Below, one piece after another: positions 25,018 through 33,435 of a stretch of DNA of 64,000 nt. Made by a program: the position numbers and the translations under genes. Source of the stretch: Variovorax paradoxus (lineage in GTDB: Bacteria; Pseudomonadota; Gammaproteobacteria; Burkholderiales; Burkholderiaceae_C); assembly GCF_030815975.1 (NCBI RefSeq), contig NZ_JAUSXL010000002.1, positions 3,522,501-3,586,500 on the forward strand, written 5' to 3'. Within the stretch, counting starts at the first letter, position 1. Each line of letters opens with the position of its first letter. Below the pieces are notes generated by a model, which saw only the letters and a program-made list of their open reading frames with translations, ran no database searches and was not told the origin of the DNA.

Positions 25018-26520
25018 ATGAACCAGTTTCGTACGCGACCGACCACGAGTTCCGGTGCCAACGGGTCCGGACGCCGCATCTACGACTTGCTGCGTTCCCA
25101 GATCGCCGACGGCACGCTCGCCGCAGGCGCGCAGGTGCCGTCCACGCGTGCCCTGGCGGCCGATCTCGGGGTGTCGCGCACCACCGTCACCGCGGCCTAT
25201 GAGCAACTCGCGGCCGAGGGCTTCCTCGCCACTTCGGCCGGTCGCGTTGCCCGCGTCGCGAGTCCGCTGGCTGCGGCCGCACAATCCACCGCGAAGCTGA
25301 AACGACGAATCGAGATTGCGCCGGCGGTCTCGGCGTTCGGCCGCCGCGTGGCGGCGATCGACATGCCCGGGCTTGCTCCTGCGGAACCTTGTCGCATCGA
25401 CTTCCTCTACGGCGCGGTCGCTTCTCGCGATTTTCCGGCACTGGCCTGGCGGCGTGCCTACCAGGCTGAACTGCTGCGCCATCAACGTAGGCTCTACTAC
25501 GTTGCGCCCGAAGGCGACGCATCGCTGCGACGTTCGCTGCAGGGGTACCTCCGGCGCGCGCGGGGCCTCGCCTGCGATGCCGAGCAGATCCTAGTGGTGC
25601 ACGGCTCGCAGCAGGCCATCGACTTGTGTGCGCGGCTTCTGCTTGATCCCGGCGACACCTTCGTTTTCGAGGAGCCCGGCTACCTGATGGCACGCCGGTG
25701 TTTCGAGGCCACGGGCGCCGAGGCCTTGGCGATACCGGTGGACGCCCATGGCCTGGACACGGCCAGGCTGCCAAAAGACGAGCGCGCACGCCTGGCCTAT
25801 GTGACGCCATCGCACCAGTTTCCGCTCGGAGGTGTGCTGCCCATCGGCCGGCGTCTGGAACTGCTTCGTTGGGCACGAACACACCGCACCTGGGTCGTCG
25901 AGGACGATTACGACGGGGAGTTTCGCTATGGCCAGCGCCCGATCGACGCGTTGCAGTCGATCGATACCGAAGGTCGCGTGATCTACATCGGCACCTTCTC
26001 CAAGGCGCTGTCGCCGCAGCTTCGGCTGGGCTACCTGGTGCTGCCTCCTGAATTGGTGCCGGTGTTCCGGCAGGCCAAGCGGTTGGCCGACCGCCATGCG
26101 CCCGTGCTGGAGCAGCGTGTGCTGGCGTCGTTGATCGACAGCGGCGCCTACGAGCGTCACGTGCGGCGCACGCGCCGCGAGCACGAACGCCGACGGGCGG
26201 CGCTGCTCGATGCCATTGCGCGCCACCTGCCTGCCAGCGCCACGGTCATCGGCGCGGCGGCCGGCCTGCATGTGGTGCTCTGGCTGCCGTTCCTGCGGCC
26301 TCAGGACGAGCCTGCGCTCGCGGCTGCTGTTCGCGCCAAGGGCGTGGGCGTCTATTCGGTGTCGCCTCTGTTCGCCAAGCCGCAATCGCGCATGCAACCC
26401 CGGCCGGCCGGACTGATCCTGGGATATGCCAGCCTATCGGTGGGGGAGATCGATCAGGGAATACGCGTTCTCGCAGCGGTGATCGCCGAGCAGGGGTCCG
26501 AAGCCGCACGTAGCCGCTAA
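25018..26520 (+). CDS. MocR/PdxR-family regulator (GntR HTH plus aminotransferase domain)
   Basis: A 500-residue protein. An N-terminal GntR winged helix is at about residues 14-75 (RRIYDLLRSQIADGTLAAGA, VPSTRALAADLGVSRTTV). A fold-type I aminotransferase-like domain follows, with VHGSQQAIDLCARLLLDPGD, YVTPSHQFPLGGVLP, VVEDDYDGEFRY and the PLP Lys in YIGTFSKALSPQLRLGY. The Lys is intact, so PLP binding is expected. It is divergent from the PaiB gene, its probable target. The ATG at 25018 matches the family start; the open frame extends 255 bases further upstream across the PaiB gene. Confidence 0.92.
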   Translation: MNQFRTRPTTSSGANGSGRRIYDLLRSQIADGTLAAGAQVPSTRALAADLGVSRTTVTAAYEQLAAEGFLATSAGRVARVASPLAAAAQSTAKLKRRIEIAPAVSAFGRRVAAIDMPGLAPAEPCRIDFLYGAVASRDFPALAWRRAYQAELLRHQRRLYYVAPEGDASLRRSLQGYLRRARGLACDAEQILVVHGSQQAIDLCARLLLDPGDTFVFEEPGYLMARRCFEATGAEALAIPVDAHGLDTARLPKDERARLAYVTPSHQFPLGGVLPIGRRLELLRWARTHRTWVVEDDYDGEFRYGQRPIDALQSIDTEGRVIYIGTFSKALSPQLRLGYLVLPPELVPVFRQAKRLADRHAPVLEQRVLASLIDSGAYERHVRRTRREHERRRAALLDAIARHLPASATVIGAAAGLHVVLWLPFLRPQDEPALAAAVRAKGVGVYSVSPLFAKPQSRMQPRPAGLILGYASLSVGEIDQGIRVLAAVIAEQGSEAARSR

Positions 26521-26654
26521 GGCAAAGCGGGCAAGCGCCGAAGCTCCCGATACAGCGTCGCGCGGCTGATGCCCAGCCGGCGCGCGGCTCCGTCCTTGTC
26601 GCCGGCGGTCTCCGCGAGCGTCTTCTGTATGCAGGCATCGCGCTCGCGATCAAG
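26517..26654 (-). pseudogene. Remnant of a Fis-type (sigma-54 activator) regulator C-terminus
   Basis: Read on the minus strand, 26654-26517 encodes LDRERDACIQKTLAETAGDK followed by DGAARRLGISRATLYRELRR and a stop. This is the Fis-like DNA-binding helix-turn-helix that ends AcoR/NtrC-type enhancer-binding proteins. A stop codon (26655-26657) sits directly in front, and no AAA+ or sensor domain is present upstream. The MocR gene overlaps its last bases. It is too short for an autonomous regulator and is best read as a decayed gene end. Confidence 0.7.
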
Positions 26655-26674
26655 TTAGCGGCTGCCGGAAACGC

Positions 26675-27481
26675 CTACGCCAAGGCGCGAAGGCAATCCG
26701 AATTTTGCGGATTCTTGAGTGACCTGCGCGCGTAGTATTCGAAGGCTATTGTGTTTCGTTTCGGACGCAGAACCCAGTCATGGGCCTCAGCTCCGAGCGA
26801 AGGATCGATGGGCTTGATCTCACCAGCGCCGTTGGCAAGCAACTGCATGCGCGCTGCTCGTTCAAACGCGATCGCAAGCACGCATGCTTCCTCAACCGTG
26901 GAACCAGCAATCAAGAGCCCATGATGAGAAAGAAGCAGCGCGCGCTTCTTTCCCAGGGCCGCGGCGATGAACTCACCTTCTTCGTTGCCTACCGGGATAC
27001 CCGGCCAGTTGGCAACGAACGCGACATCGTCATACAGCACACAGTTGTCCATGTGCGATATCAGCAGAGGCTGCTCCAACATACCTAAGGCGGCTGTGTG
27101 AACAGCGTGAGTATGGATGATGCAATTCACGTCCGGACGTGCTCGGTACACCCAGGAGTGGAAGCGATTGGCTGGGTTTGGCATTCCATCGCCTTCGAGC
27201 ACATTCAAGTCTTCGTCGACCAATAGAAGATTGTCCTCCGAGATTTCGTCGAACCCCAGTCCCAGCCGTTGTGTATAGAACTCGCCCGGCGTCCCCGTGC
27301 GAGCAGTGATCTGGCCCGCAAGCCCAGAGTCATGTCCGTTGTCGAAGAGAATTCGACACGTCAACGCAAGCTTCTGCCGAAGCGAGTAAGGGCTGTCCTC
27401 AAATTGTTGATCCATACGTCGAGTCGACTGCGAAACAAGTGTCGACTTGTCGAGTGCAAAGGTATCTAGTCTTGTGTTCAT
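26675..27481 (-). CDS. Class II aldolase/adducin-family protein
   Basis: A 268-residue zinc aldolase-fold protein. Zinc ligands are recognisable in IIHTHAVHTAA (HxH) and LLSHHGLLIAG. It has the family segments LALTCRILFDNGHDSGLAGQ and GMPNPANRFHSWVYRARPDV. The nucleophile-side acid cannot be assigned with confidence. I chose the ATG at 27481 with AAAGGCC upstream; the open frame extends further. It is about half identical by eye to the second class II aldolase encoded at 48597. Last gene of the Bug-GST-aldolase operon, four bases after the GST gene. Confidence 0.9.
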   Translation of the reverse strand: MNTRLDTFALDKSTLVSQSTRRMDQQFEDSPYSLRQKLALTCRILFDNGHDSGLAGQITARTGTPGEFYTQRLGLGFDEISEDNLLLVDEDLNVLEGDGMPNPANRFHSWVYRARPDVNCIIHTHAVHTAALGMLEQPLLISHMDNCVLYDDVAFVANWPGIPVGNEEGEFIAAALGKKRALLLSHHGLLIAGSTVEEACVLAIAFERAARMQLLANGAGEIKPIDPSLGAEAHDWVLRPKRNTIAFEYYARRSLKNPQNSDCLRALA

Positions 27482-27485
27482 AGAC

Positions 27486-28136
27486 TTAAGGCCTTTCTTG
27501 AGTGGAGTGGTTTCTCTCAGGCTCGGCCGGAAACAGCGCCTGATATCCTGGCAGGGCTTCGATTCTCCGCAGCCAGGCGCGGACAGATGGGGACGATTCC
27601 AATGCGATGCCACCCATTGGTGCCATGCAGGTATAAGGATAGAGTGCCACGTCCGCAATGCTTGGCGCGTTTGACGTTGCGATCCAGCCATGCGCGCTTT
27701 GGCGATCAAGTTGGCGCTCCATCAGTTCCAGGGCGCGTTTTGCTTGCTCGGCATGGCGCGTGAACTCCTCTGACATCGGATCGCGATCTCGATGCAGCGC
27801 CAGGTGCAACCGTAGCTGCGCGAGCGGCTTCATGTGATGCTCCTGTTCGAAGGACATCCAACTCAGTACCCTGGCTTGTGTCTGGCAGTCGGCTGGCCAC
27901 CACGTCGTACCCTGCGCGAGGTAAAAGAGAATGGACATCGATTCGGCGAGATGGCTGCCATCGGGCAGTTCCAAGACCGGTACTTGTCCAAGTGGCGCAA
28001 TCGCTTGAAAGGCCGGTTGCTTCAGGTCGCCGCGATCTATGGAGAGCGTGCGGCGTTCAAGTGGAATGTCCAAGAGGCTTGCCAGCAGTCTCACTTTCCA
28101 TGCGTTTCCCGAGCGCAGTGTGTCGTAGAGGATCAT
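27486..28136 (-). CDS. Glutathione S-transferase
   Basis: A 216-residue cytosolic GST. The thioredoxin-like N-terminal domain starts MILYDTLRSGNAWKVRLLAS with Ser9 at the catalytic position. The cis-Pro segment is LGQVPVLEL, and the gamma-glutamyl-binding ESMSI follows. The all-helical C-terminal domain carries the N-capping-box motif IADVALYPYT. It is 30 bases downstream of the Bug receptor gene and probably detoxifies or isomerises an intermediate of the pathway fed by that receptor (inference). Confidence 0.92.
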   Translation of the reverse strand: MILYDTLRSGNAWKVRLLASLLDIPLERRTLSIDRGDLKQPAFQAIAPLGQVPVLELPDGSHLAESMSILFYLAQGTTWWPADCQTQARVLSWMSFEQEHHMKPLAQLRLHLALHRDRDPMSEEFTRHAEQAKRALELMERQLDRQSAHGWIATSNAPSIADVALYPYTCMAPMGGIALESSPSVRAWLRRIEALPGYQALFPAEPERNHSTQERP

Positions 28137-28166
28137 CGTGTCTGGACTCGGTTGGCTATTGGCATT

Positions 28167-29156
28167 TCAATCAAGCTGCGTACCTGCGGCTTGAATGACC
28201 TTGGCCCATTTGCCTGTCTCGCTACGTACGTGCGCGTCGTACGCAGCCACGCCGGATGGCATGGTCTCTATCCCCATGTCCGCCAATCGCTTTGCCAAGT
28301 TGGGACGCTTCAGCGCGCGGGCGAGCGCTTCGCCAAGGACCTTCACGTGGTCCTTGGACAAACCGGGAGGTCCCACGAGCGCATTCCACGAGCCAATCTG
28401 AAATTCCGCCAAGCCCTGCTCCGCGCTGGTTGCGACGTCGGGCGCCGCCGCATTTCGAGTGCTGGCAGCGATCGCGAGCATCTTCAGGCGCCCGGCCTTC
28501 GCCTGAGGCTGGATCACCGGTATTGCGTCGATGACCAATTGCACTTGGCCGCCAATCGCTGCGTTCACAGCCTCGGCGCCGCTCTTGAACGCCACGTGAA
28601 CAATGTTCGTCTTTGTGGTCAGCTTGAAGAGTTCTATGCCCAGATGGGGAGAACTGCCGTTCCCCGCCGATCCGAAATTGAGTGCTCCCGGATGAGACTT
28701 TGCGTACTTCACCAACGTCTGCAGGTTGTCAACGCCATCGATGCCGGCTGCCGCCATTACATATGGAGAGTTACTCACTAGCGACACCGGAGTCAGCGCA
28801 GCCGGATCGTAGTTCAGTCTTCGGTACAACATCTTGTTTACCACCTGAGTCCCCACGGTGCCAAGCATGAGGGTGTAGCCGTCCGGCTGCGCCTGCGCCA
28901 GCGACTGCGCAGCGATCGAACCACCTGCGCCAGGCTTGTTGTCGACGATGACCTGCTGCTTGAGTTCCTCGCCCAAATACTGTGCGACAAGACGTCCCGA
29001 GACGTCTGTAATGCCGCCTGCGCCAAAGGGAATGATCAGCCTGATTGGCTTGGCCGGGTAGGACTGGGCTGCCACAGGCTCAGGCCATGAAAGCAGTGCG
29101 GCAACCAAGCAAAAGCCAAGGACACTTAGTTCGCGGATCCGCGGGCGCAGCGACAT
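28167..29156 (-). CDS. Bug-family (TctC) periplasmic solute receptor
   Basis: A 329-residue receptor with signal peptide (LSVLGFCLVAALLSWPEPVAA, cleaved after AQS). The body has YPAKPIRLIIPFGAGGITDV, VIVDNKPGAGGSIAAQSLAQ and GYTLMLGTVGTQVVN, the Bug core. It heads a three-gene minus-strand operon with a GST and a class II aldolase. Its promoter shares the 107-base gap with a divergent XRE-cupin regulator, and that gap contains the AGGACAC palindrome. No membrane transporter subunits accompany it. Confidence 0.93.
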   Translation of the reverse strand: MSLRPRIRELSVLGFCLVAALLSWPEPVAAQSYPAKPIRLIIPFGAGGITDVSGRLVAQYLGEELKQQVIVDNKPGAGGSIAAQSLAQAQPDGYTLMLGTVGTQVVNKMLYRRLNYDPAALTPVSLVSNSPYVMAAAGIDGVDNLQTLVKYAKSHPGALNFGSAGNGSSPHLGIELFKLTTKTNIVHVAFKSGAEAVNAAIGGQVQLVIDAIPVIQPQAKAGRLKMLAIAASTRNAAAPDVATSAEQGLAEFQIGSWNALVGPPGLSKDHVKVLGEALARALKRPNLAKRLADMGIETMPSGVAAYDAHVRSETGKWAKVIQAAGTQLD

Positions 29157-29235
29157 ACCATACCCCTTCTATTGAGCGAGTCAGGTCGGCTCCGAGGGGC
29201 GGTTCGCGCTCTCCTCGAAGAAACATGTTTATTAT

Positions 29236-29251
29236 AGGACACTTGTGTCCT
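29236..29251. promoter_or_regulatory. XRE-cupin candidate operator, site 1
   Basis: AGGACAC (29236-29242) and GTGTCCT (29245-29251) flank TT in a perfect 16-base palindrome. It lies 13 bases before the XRE-cupin start and in the promoter region of the divergent Bug receptor gene. The same arms recur at 29818-29834 and in part at 34468-34484. Confidence 0.65.
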
Positions 29252-29263
29252 CGACGGGAAGCG

Positions 29264-29791
29264 ATGTCGCTGAAACTTAAGTTGTTACGTTTACAGGCTG
29301 GGCTGACGCTCGAAGAACTGGCGCGCGCTACTGATCTCACAAAGAGCTACGTATCCAAGCTGGAGCGAGGCCTCTCGACGCCATCCATTGGTGCCGGGTT
29401 GAAGCTCGCGAGAGTGTTGGGCGTGACGGCGGAAGAGTTGTTTTCAGAGGCTCTGGATGATGATTCGGTTGCAATTCGGCGCGCGCCAAACCGTCGCGAT
29501 GCATCCCCACAGCCGCCCCGTGTCATTACCGGCGCGCTGCCGAACCACAAAATGATTGGGTTCGTCGTGACGCCTGGCGATCAGTCCGTACGCGACCACC
29601 CGATGAGCCATCATCGGGGCGAAGAGCTTCTGTATGTCCTCAAGGGCAGCATCAGTTTTCGCTTGGCACGTCGTGTTGAGACGCTGCATGCGGGTGATAG
29701 CGTGCACTTCAACGCGGGCATCCCCCATAAGATCACGTCTATCGGAGAGCGGCCGGCTCTGGTGCTCCTCGTAGTAGCTCAAGAGGAATGA
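29264..29791 (+). CDS. XRE-family regulator with cupin domain
   Basis: A 175-residue protein. The N-terminal helix-turn-helix is LRLQAGLTLEELARATDLTK and SYVSKLERGLSTPSI (about residues 7-55). The C-terminal cupin has HHRGEELLYVLKGSISFRLA, the LHAGDSVHFNAGIPH motif and a last His that would complete the metal or ligand pocket. Such regulators sense small molecules and usually repress a nearby catabolic operon. The ATG at 29264 with GGGAAG is preferred over an in-frame upstream ATG. Divergent from the Bug-GST-aldolase operon, its likely target. Paralogue of the regulator at 30169. Confidence 0.9.
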   Translation: MSLKLKLLRLQAGLTLEELARATDLTKSYVSKLERGLSTPSIGAGLKLARVLGVTAEELFSEALDDDSVAIRRAPNRRDASPQPPRVITGALPNHKMIGFVVTPGDQSVRDHPMSHHRGEELLYVLKGSISFRLARRVETLHAGDSVHFNAGIPHKITSIGERPALVLLVVAQEE

Positions 29792-29814
29792 TCCTGCTGG
29801 ATGCTTGAGAGTTT

Positions 29815-29837
29815 TATAGGACACAAAGTGTCCTATA
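29815..29837. promoter_or_regulatory. XRE-cupin candidate operator, site 2
   Basis: TATAGGACAC (29815-29824) and GTGTCCTATA (29828-29837) are perfect 10-base arms around AAA. The site lies just after the first XRE-cupin gene and 52 bases before the ferredoxin-like fragment, so it would control that fragment and the second XRE-cupin gene. Confidence 0.7.
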
Positions 29838-29889
29838 ATGACGTTCCCTTATCAGACCGGCTGGAAGCCGTTATCAAGGAGCGTCTTAC

Positions 29890-30117
29890 ATGCTTGCGGC
29901 AGTCGCCCACCAACCGCAGCTCGGTGATCGGAAGGGCTTTCCTATCGCCGACATTTCGGTCTCATGCGCAGGAGGCATTTGCGGTGCATGCCGTACACGC
30001 TGGATCGAGGGGCCGCCGATCCATCGCGACCGCGCCCTGAGTCCTCAGGAACGTGCGCACGAGGGGATCGTGTGCGTTGCGGAGTGTGCAGGATCGCGCC
30101 TCGTGCTCGATTTGTAG
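29890..30117 (+). pseudogene. Truncated 2Fe-2S ferredoxin domain (oxygenase-reductase type)
   Basis: Codes for 75 residues ending SCAGGICGACRTRWIEG, then HRDRALSPQERAHEGI, VCVAECAGSRLVLDL. Cys spacing CxxxxCxxC plus the distal VC is that of plant-type ferredoxin domains at the C-terminus of phthalate/vanillate dioxygenase reductases. The flavin and NAD domains and the first strands of the ferredoxin fold are missing. The ORF has an ATG and could be made, but the missing beta-strands suggest a leftover of a lost reductase gene. Confidence 0.6.
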
Positions 30118-30168
30118 GTCCGGGCTTTGGAGATCAGCAAGCGTGCTGTGCCGGACCTGGTCGGGACG

Positions 30169-30792
30169 ATGGTCGACATAGTCGTGCCAGAATCGGGCCC
30201 CACAGCAATTTCCGGTGGGTTTCGGCCAGCAGATCAGCCTGCCGTGGACCCGTTCAAGGCCTTGGCACTACATCTCAAATACCTGCGCGTCCAAAGCGGA
30301 CTGACACTAGAAAATCTGGCTCGGGATTCGGGGCTGACGCGCAGCTATTTATCGAAGATCGAGCGTGGCGTTTCTACGCCGTCGATCGAGTCCGCACTTA
30401 ATATCGCCAAGGCGCTGGGTGTGACGGTGGACCGGCTCTTCGGGCAACAGCCGGAGCAAGACGTCGTTTCGATCGTCCGGGGCAATGGATCCATTGCGGG
30501 AGATCCCACGACGCATCTCTCGCTGGTCGCGGGCCTTCGCAACGACCGCGTGATGCGGGCATTCATCGTGCGGCCCGGAAAAACCCAGAAGCGCGGTCGG
30601 ATCATGAGTCATCATGAAGGGGAAGAAATTCTCTTCGTTCTGACCGGCCATATCGAAATGCAGATCGGAGCACGCAAGGAGCGCCTGGAGCCCGGCGATT
30701 GCGTGCAGTTCGATTCCACGATTCCGCACAAGCTGACCGCGCTCACTGACGAGGCGGCCTCTGCGCTTGTCGTGATTGCCGCGACCACATAG
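30169..30792 (+). CDS. XRE-family regulator with cupin domain (second copy)
   Basis: A 207-residue protein from the ATG at 30169 (a TTG at 30127 would give 221). HTH near residues 40-85: LKYLRVQSGLTLENLARDSG, LTRSYLSKIERGVSTPSIES. The C-terminal cupin is SHHEGEEILFVLTGHIEMQI with LEPGDCVQFDSTIPHKL. It resembles the regulator at 29264. It is convergent with the CoA-transferase operon, whose promoter region carries a version of the AGGACAC operator. The shared operator suggests both regulators belong to one circuit. The ribosome site for either start is weak. Confidence 0.85.
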   Translation: MVDIVVPESGPTAISGGFRPADQPAVDPFKALALHLKYLRVQSGLTLENLARDSGLTRSYLSKIERGVSTPSIESALNIAKALGVTVDRLFGQQPEQDVVSIVRGNGSIAGDPTTHLSLVAGLRNDRVMRAFIVRPGKTQKRGRIMSHHEGEEILFVLTGHIEMQIGARKERLEPGDCVQFDSTIPHKLTALTDEAASALVVIAATT

Positions 30793-30859
30793 GTATGGAA
30801 TAGGCGCGGTTCGGCGCGGCTGCTGGACCTTGTCGCGGCTTTTTCTTTGACTCGCAGCC

Positions 30860-31552
30860 TCAGCCAGGCGGCGGTGTCAGCACCCCGTCAGAGGAGAATC
30901 GCTTCAGGGTTGGCGCCGTTTTCAGGGCTGCCCCGGTGAGCTGCTGCACGGATTCAAGCGATGCGCCCTCGAAAAGCGCCTGCACGACGAATCCGTCGCA
31001 GGTGACGTCAATGATCGCGAGGTTTGTGAATACCTTGGCCACAACCCCCACCGCCGTCAGCGGCAAGGTGCAACGCTCGACTAGGCGCGGCTGAGCTTCG
31101 CGGGTGGTGTGCTCCATCATCACCCATATCTGCTTCGCCCCTACGGCAAGATCGATGGCTCCGCCGATCGCCGGAGGCGCACCGTGCAGATCGCCAGTGG
31201 TCCAGTTGGCCAGGTCTCCGTGCTGGGAAACTTGGAATGCACCCAGGATTGCGATGTCAAGGTGCCCACCGCGCATCATCGAGAACGACAGGCTCGAGTC
31301 GAAGAAGGACCCGCCACAGGCGAGGGTAACGGGCATCTTCCCGGCATTGATCAGGTCCAGGTCTTCTTGTCCCTCGGCCGGCTTGGGCCCGACGTTGAGA
31401 ATACCGTTCTCGCTGTGAAGCATGACCGAGGTATCGGAAGGAAGATAGTCTGCGACGCTTGTCGGCGCTCCGATGCCGAGGTTGACGAACCCTTCCTTGG
31501 GAAGCTGGTTGGCAACCAGGCGTGCGAGTTCCAGTCTGGATAACGAGTTCAT
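30860..31552 (-). CDS. 3-oxoacid CoA-transferase, beta subunit type
   Basis: A 230-residue class I CoA-transferase B subunit (PcaJ/ScoB family). The catalytic Glu lies in VMLHSENGILNVGP. Other motifs are LVANQLPKEGFVNLGIGAP and VTLACGGSFFDSSLSFSMMR. It moves CoA from a donor such as succinyl-CoA to a 3-oxo or similar acid. Its ATG overlaps the stop of the alpha-subunit gene (four bases). It is last in the Bug-ACAD-CoAT operon and its stop is 67 bases from that of the convergent XRE-cupin gene. Confidence 0.93.
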   Translation of the reverse strand: MNSLSRLELARLVANQLPKEGFVNLGIGAPTSVADYLPSDTSVMLHSENGILNVGPKPAEGQEDLDLINAGKMPVTLACGGSFFDSSLSFSMMRGGHLDIAILGAFQVSQHGDLANWTTGDLHGAPPAIGGAIDLAVGAKQIWVMMEHTTREAQPRLVERCTLPLTAVGVVAKVFTNLAIIDVTCDGFVVQALFEGASLESVQQLTGAALKTAPTLKRFSSDGVLTPPPG

Positions 31553-32211
31553 GCTTGCCTCGAGAGAAATACGCGGTCAACAAAGATGCAGGGGGTAACG
31601 ATGCCTTCGGGGTCGAGCTCGCCGGGTTCCAGGAGTTCGTCGACCTCTACTGCGACCACCTCACCGGCGGTAGCCATCACGACCGAGTGATTGCGCGCCG
31701 TCTTGTTGTAGTTCAGGTTGCCGAGGGCATCGGCCTGGCGGCCCTTCAGCAGCGAAAATTGAGCGCGCAACGGTGTCTCCAGCAGGAACTCGCGGCCGTC
31801 GACCACGACCTTTTGCTTGCCCTTTTCGAACACGGTACCCACGCCCGTCGGCGTCAGAAATCCCCCAAGGCCTGCGCCGCCGGCCCTTATGCGCTCGACC
31901 AGTGTGCCCTGCGGAACCAGCTCGAGTTCGACCTCGCCGGCCCGGTATTGTTCGGCGAACACGTCCGCACTTCGCGGATAGGAACAGATGATCTTCCTGA
32001 CGATGCGCGCGCCGAACCACAGTGAGAGGTCCTGGCCGCCGGAGCCTGCATTGTTGGAGATGACGGTCAGTTCGCGCACTCCCAAGTCCAGGACGGCCTT
32101 GATCATTCCGCGCGGAACACCCGCGCCGCCGAACCCCCCGACCATCACCGTGTCTCCGTCGCGCAAACCACCGACGGCGGTGTGCGCATCCTTGACGATC
32201 ACATTCCTCAT
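31549..32211 (-). CDS. 3-oxoacid CoA-transferase, alpha subunit type
   Basis: A 220-residue class I CoA-transferase A subunit. The glycine-rich GDTVMVGGFGGAGVPRG binds CoA and SNNAGSGGQDLSLWFGARIV is typical. The start at 32211 overlaps the stop of the acyl-CoA dehydrogenase gene (ATGA). Together with the beta subunit it forms the active heteromer. Which acid is activated is unknown; the operon receptor and the acyl-CoA dehydrogenase suggest a small organic acid that is then desaturated. Confidence 0.93.
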   Translation of the reverse strand: MRNVIVKDAHTAVGGLRDGDTVMVGGFGGAGVPRGMIKAVLDLGVRELTVISNNAGSGGQDLSLWFGARIVRKIICSYPRSADVFAEQYRAGEVELELVPQGTLVERIRAGGAGLGGFLTPTGVGTVFEKGKQKVVVDGREFLLETPLRAQFSLLKGRQADALGNLNYNKTARNHSVVMATAGEVVAVEVDELLEPGELDPEGIVTPCIFVDRVFLSRQA

Positions 32212-33407
32212 GGATGAAATTCCTTCTGCACGGGCGAACACCCGTATTCCTTTGCCAAGCCCTTGGCTATTCGGTCAAGCAACATCTGGTTGGTCCCGTC
32301 GCCGAATGCCGCCAGCCGCGTTTCGCTCGACAGCATGGCGAGGCGGTGATCGGCGCTCGCCCCGGCGGCGCCCATTGCACGCTGGCACTGGTCAAGTGCC
32401 CAGACAGCAACGTCGACTGCGAACTTTTTGGCTTGTGCAGCCAGGGTCAGCGCCGCAGTTCCGGCTTGCACGGCGATTGCTGCGCGCAGGACGAGCGCAT
32501 TGGCCGCTTCCAGACGCAGGGATACCTCTGCAAGTTCCCATCCGAAGCCCTGGTGCCCGAGCAGTGGTTTGCCGAAGGCCTGCCTTGTCCCGGCATAGCC
32601 AACCGCTTCCGACAAGGCAGCCCTGGCAGAAGCCACGCACATGGCCGCGACGTGAACGCGCGCTGCATTGACCGATGCCATGGAAGATTTGAGCGCTTGC
32701 CCGGGCTGGATGAAGAGGCACCAGTCAGGAACGAAGTGATCCTGGAAGATCAGGCACGACAGCCGGAAGGATCGGGCGCCCGGCATGACGAGCTCTTCCC
32801 TGCGAAGCGTCGGTCCGTCGGTGAGCGGCACCAGAAAAGAGGCAATATCGCCGGCTTCCGCGCCGACAGGATCAACTCTCGCCAGCAGGTTCGCAGACTG
32901 GATGATCAAACCGTTGGTGACCCACGACTTCGTGCCGCTGATCAACCATCCGCCGTCCACCCGCTGTGCCTTTGTCTTCAATGTCCCCAGGTCGCTCCCG
33001 CCGTCAGGTTCCGACATGGCCGCGGCACACAGCGTCCGTCCGCTCAGCATGCCATCGAGAAACTCGGCGCGTTGCTTCTCGGAGCCAGATCGCGCAACGC
33101 GTGTCACGGAGCCTTGCAAGTTGTTGATCGCAAAAGCAGCTGCAAATCCATGTTCCGCCATCGTCTGCGCGATGCGGACTTTGCAAAGAAAAGACGCATC
33201 GTGGCCGCCAAAGTCCCTTGGAACCTGAAGTCCCAGGAAGCCTTCCTTTGCCCACCGGTGGATCCATGAAACATCGTAGGCGCGACCCTGCGTGTGGGAT
33301 TCCAGCAGGTGAGCATTGAATTCGCCGCGACAGAAGTCGCCTGCGGCTCCCACGAGCGCACGCTCTTCAGCGGACAGCCTCTGGTCGTAGAGGTCGTAGA
33401 AGCTCAT
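32208..33407 (-). CDS. Acyl-CoA dehydrogenase
   Basis: A 399-residue FAD-dependent acyl-CoA dehydrogenase. It has the N-terminal helical domain, CAAAMSEPDGGSDLGTLKTK with the flavin-binding Ser-Asp, SGTKSWVTNG, and the C-terminal helix LAAFGDGTNQMLLDRIAKG. The sequence AFGKPLLGHQGFGWELAEVS lies in the region that positions the substrate. The electron acceptor is probably ETF. It is 28 bases downstream of the Bug receptor gene and coupled to the CoA-transferase alpha gene. A paralogue is encoded at 39769. Confidence 0.93.
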   Translation of the reverse strand: MSFYDLYDQRLSAEERALVGAAGDFCRGEFNAHLLESHTQGRAYDVSWIHRWAKEGFLGLQVPRDFGGHDASFLCKVRIAQTMAEHGFAAAFAINNLQGSVTRVARSGSEKQRAEFLDGMLSGRTLCAAAMSEPDGGSDLGTLKTKAQRVDGGWLISGTKSWVTNGLIIQSANLLARVDPVGAEAGDIASFLVPLTDGPTLRREELVMPGARSFRLSCLIFQDHFVPDWCLFIQPGQALKSSMASVNAARVHVAAMCVASARAALSEAVGYAGTRQAFGKPLLGHQGFGWELAEVSLRLEAANALVLRAAIAVQAGTAALTLAAQAKKFAVDVAVWALDQCQRAMGAAGASADHRLAMLSSETRLAAFGDGTNQMLLDRIAKGLAKEYGCSPVQKEFHP

Positions 33408-33435
33408 CGGAATCGGATGCTCTCTGGTTGGTTGC

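Noticed and set aside
30805..30880. LysR-like N-terminus (LLDLVAAFSLTRSLSQAAVS) between the XRE-cupin and CoA-transferase genes
   Set aside because: Only about 20 residues resemble an LTTR start, no start codon or continuation, and it overlaps the end of the CoA-transferase gene; too weak to call a pseudogene.
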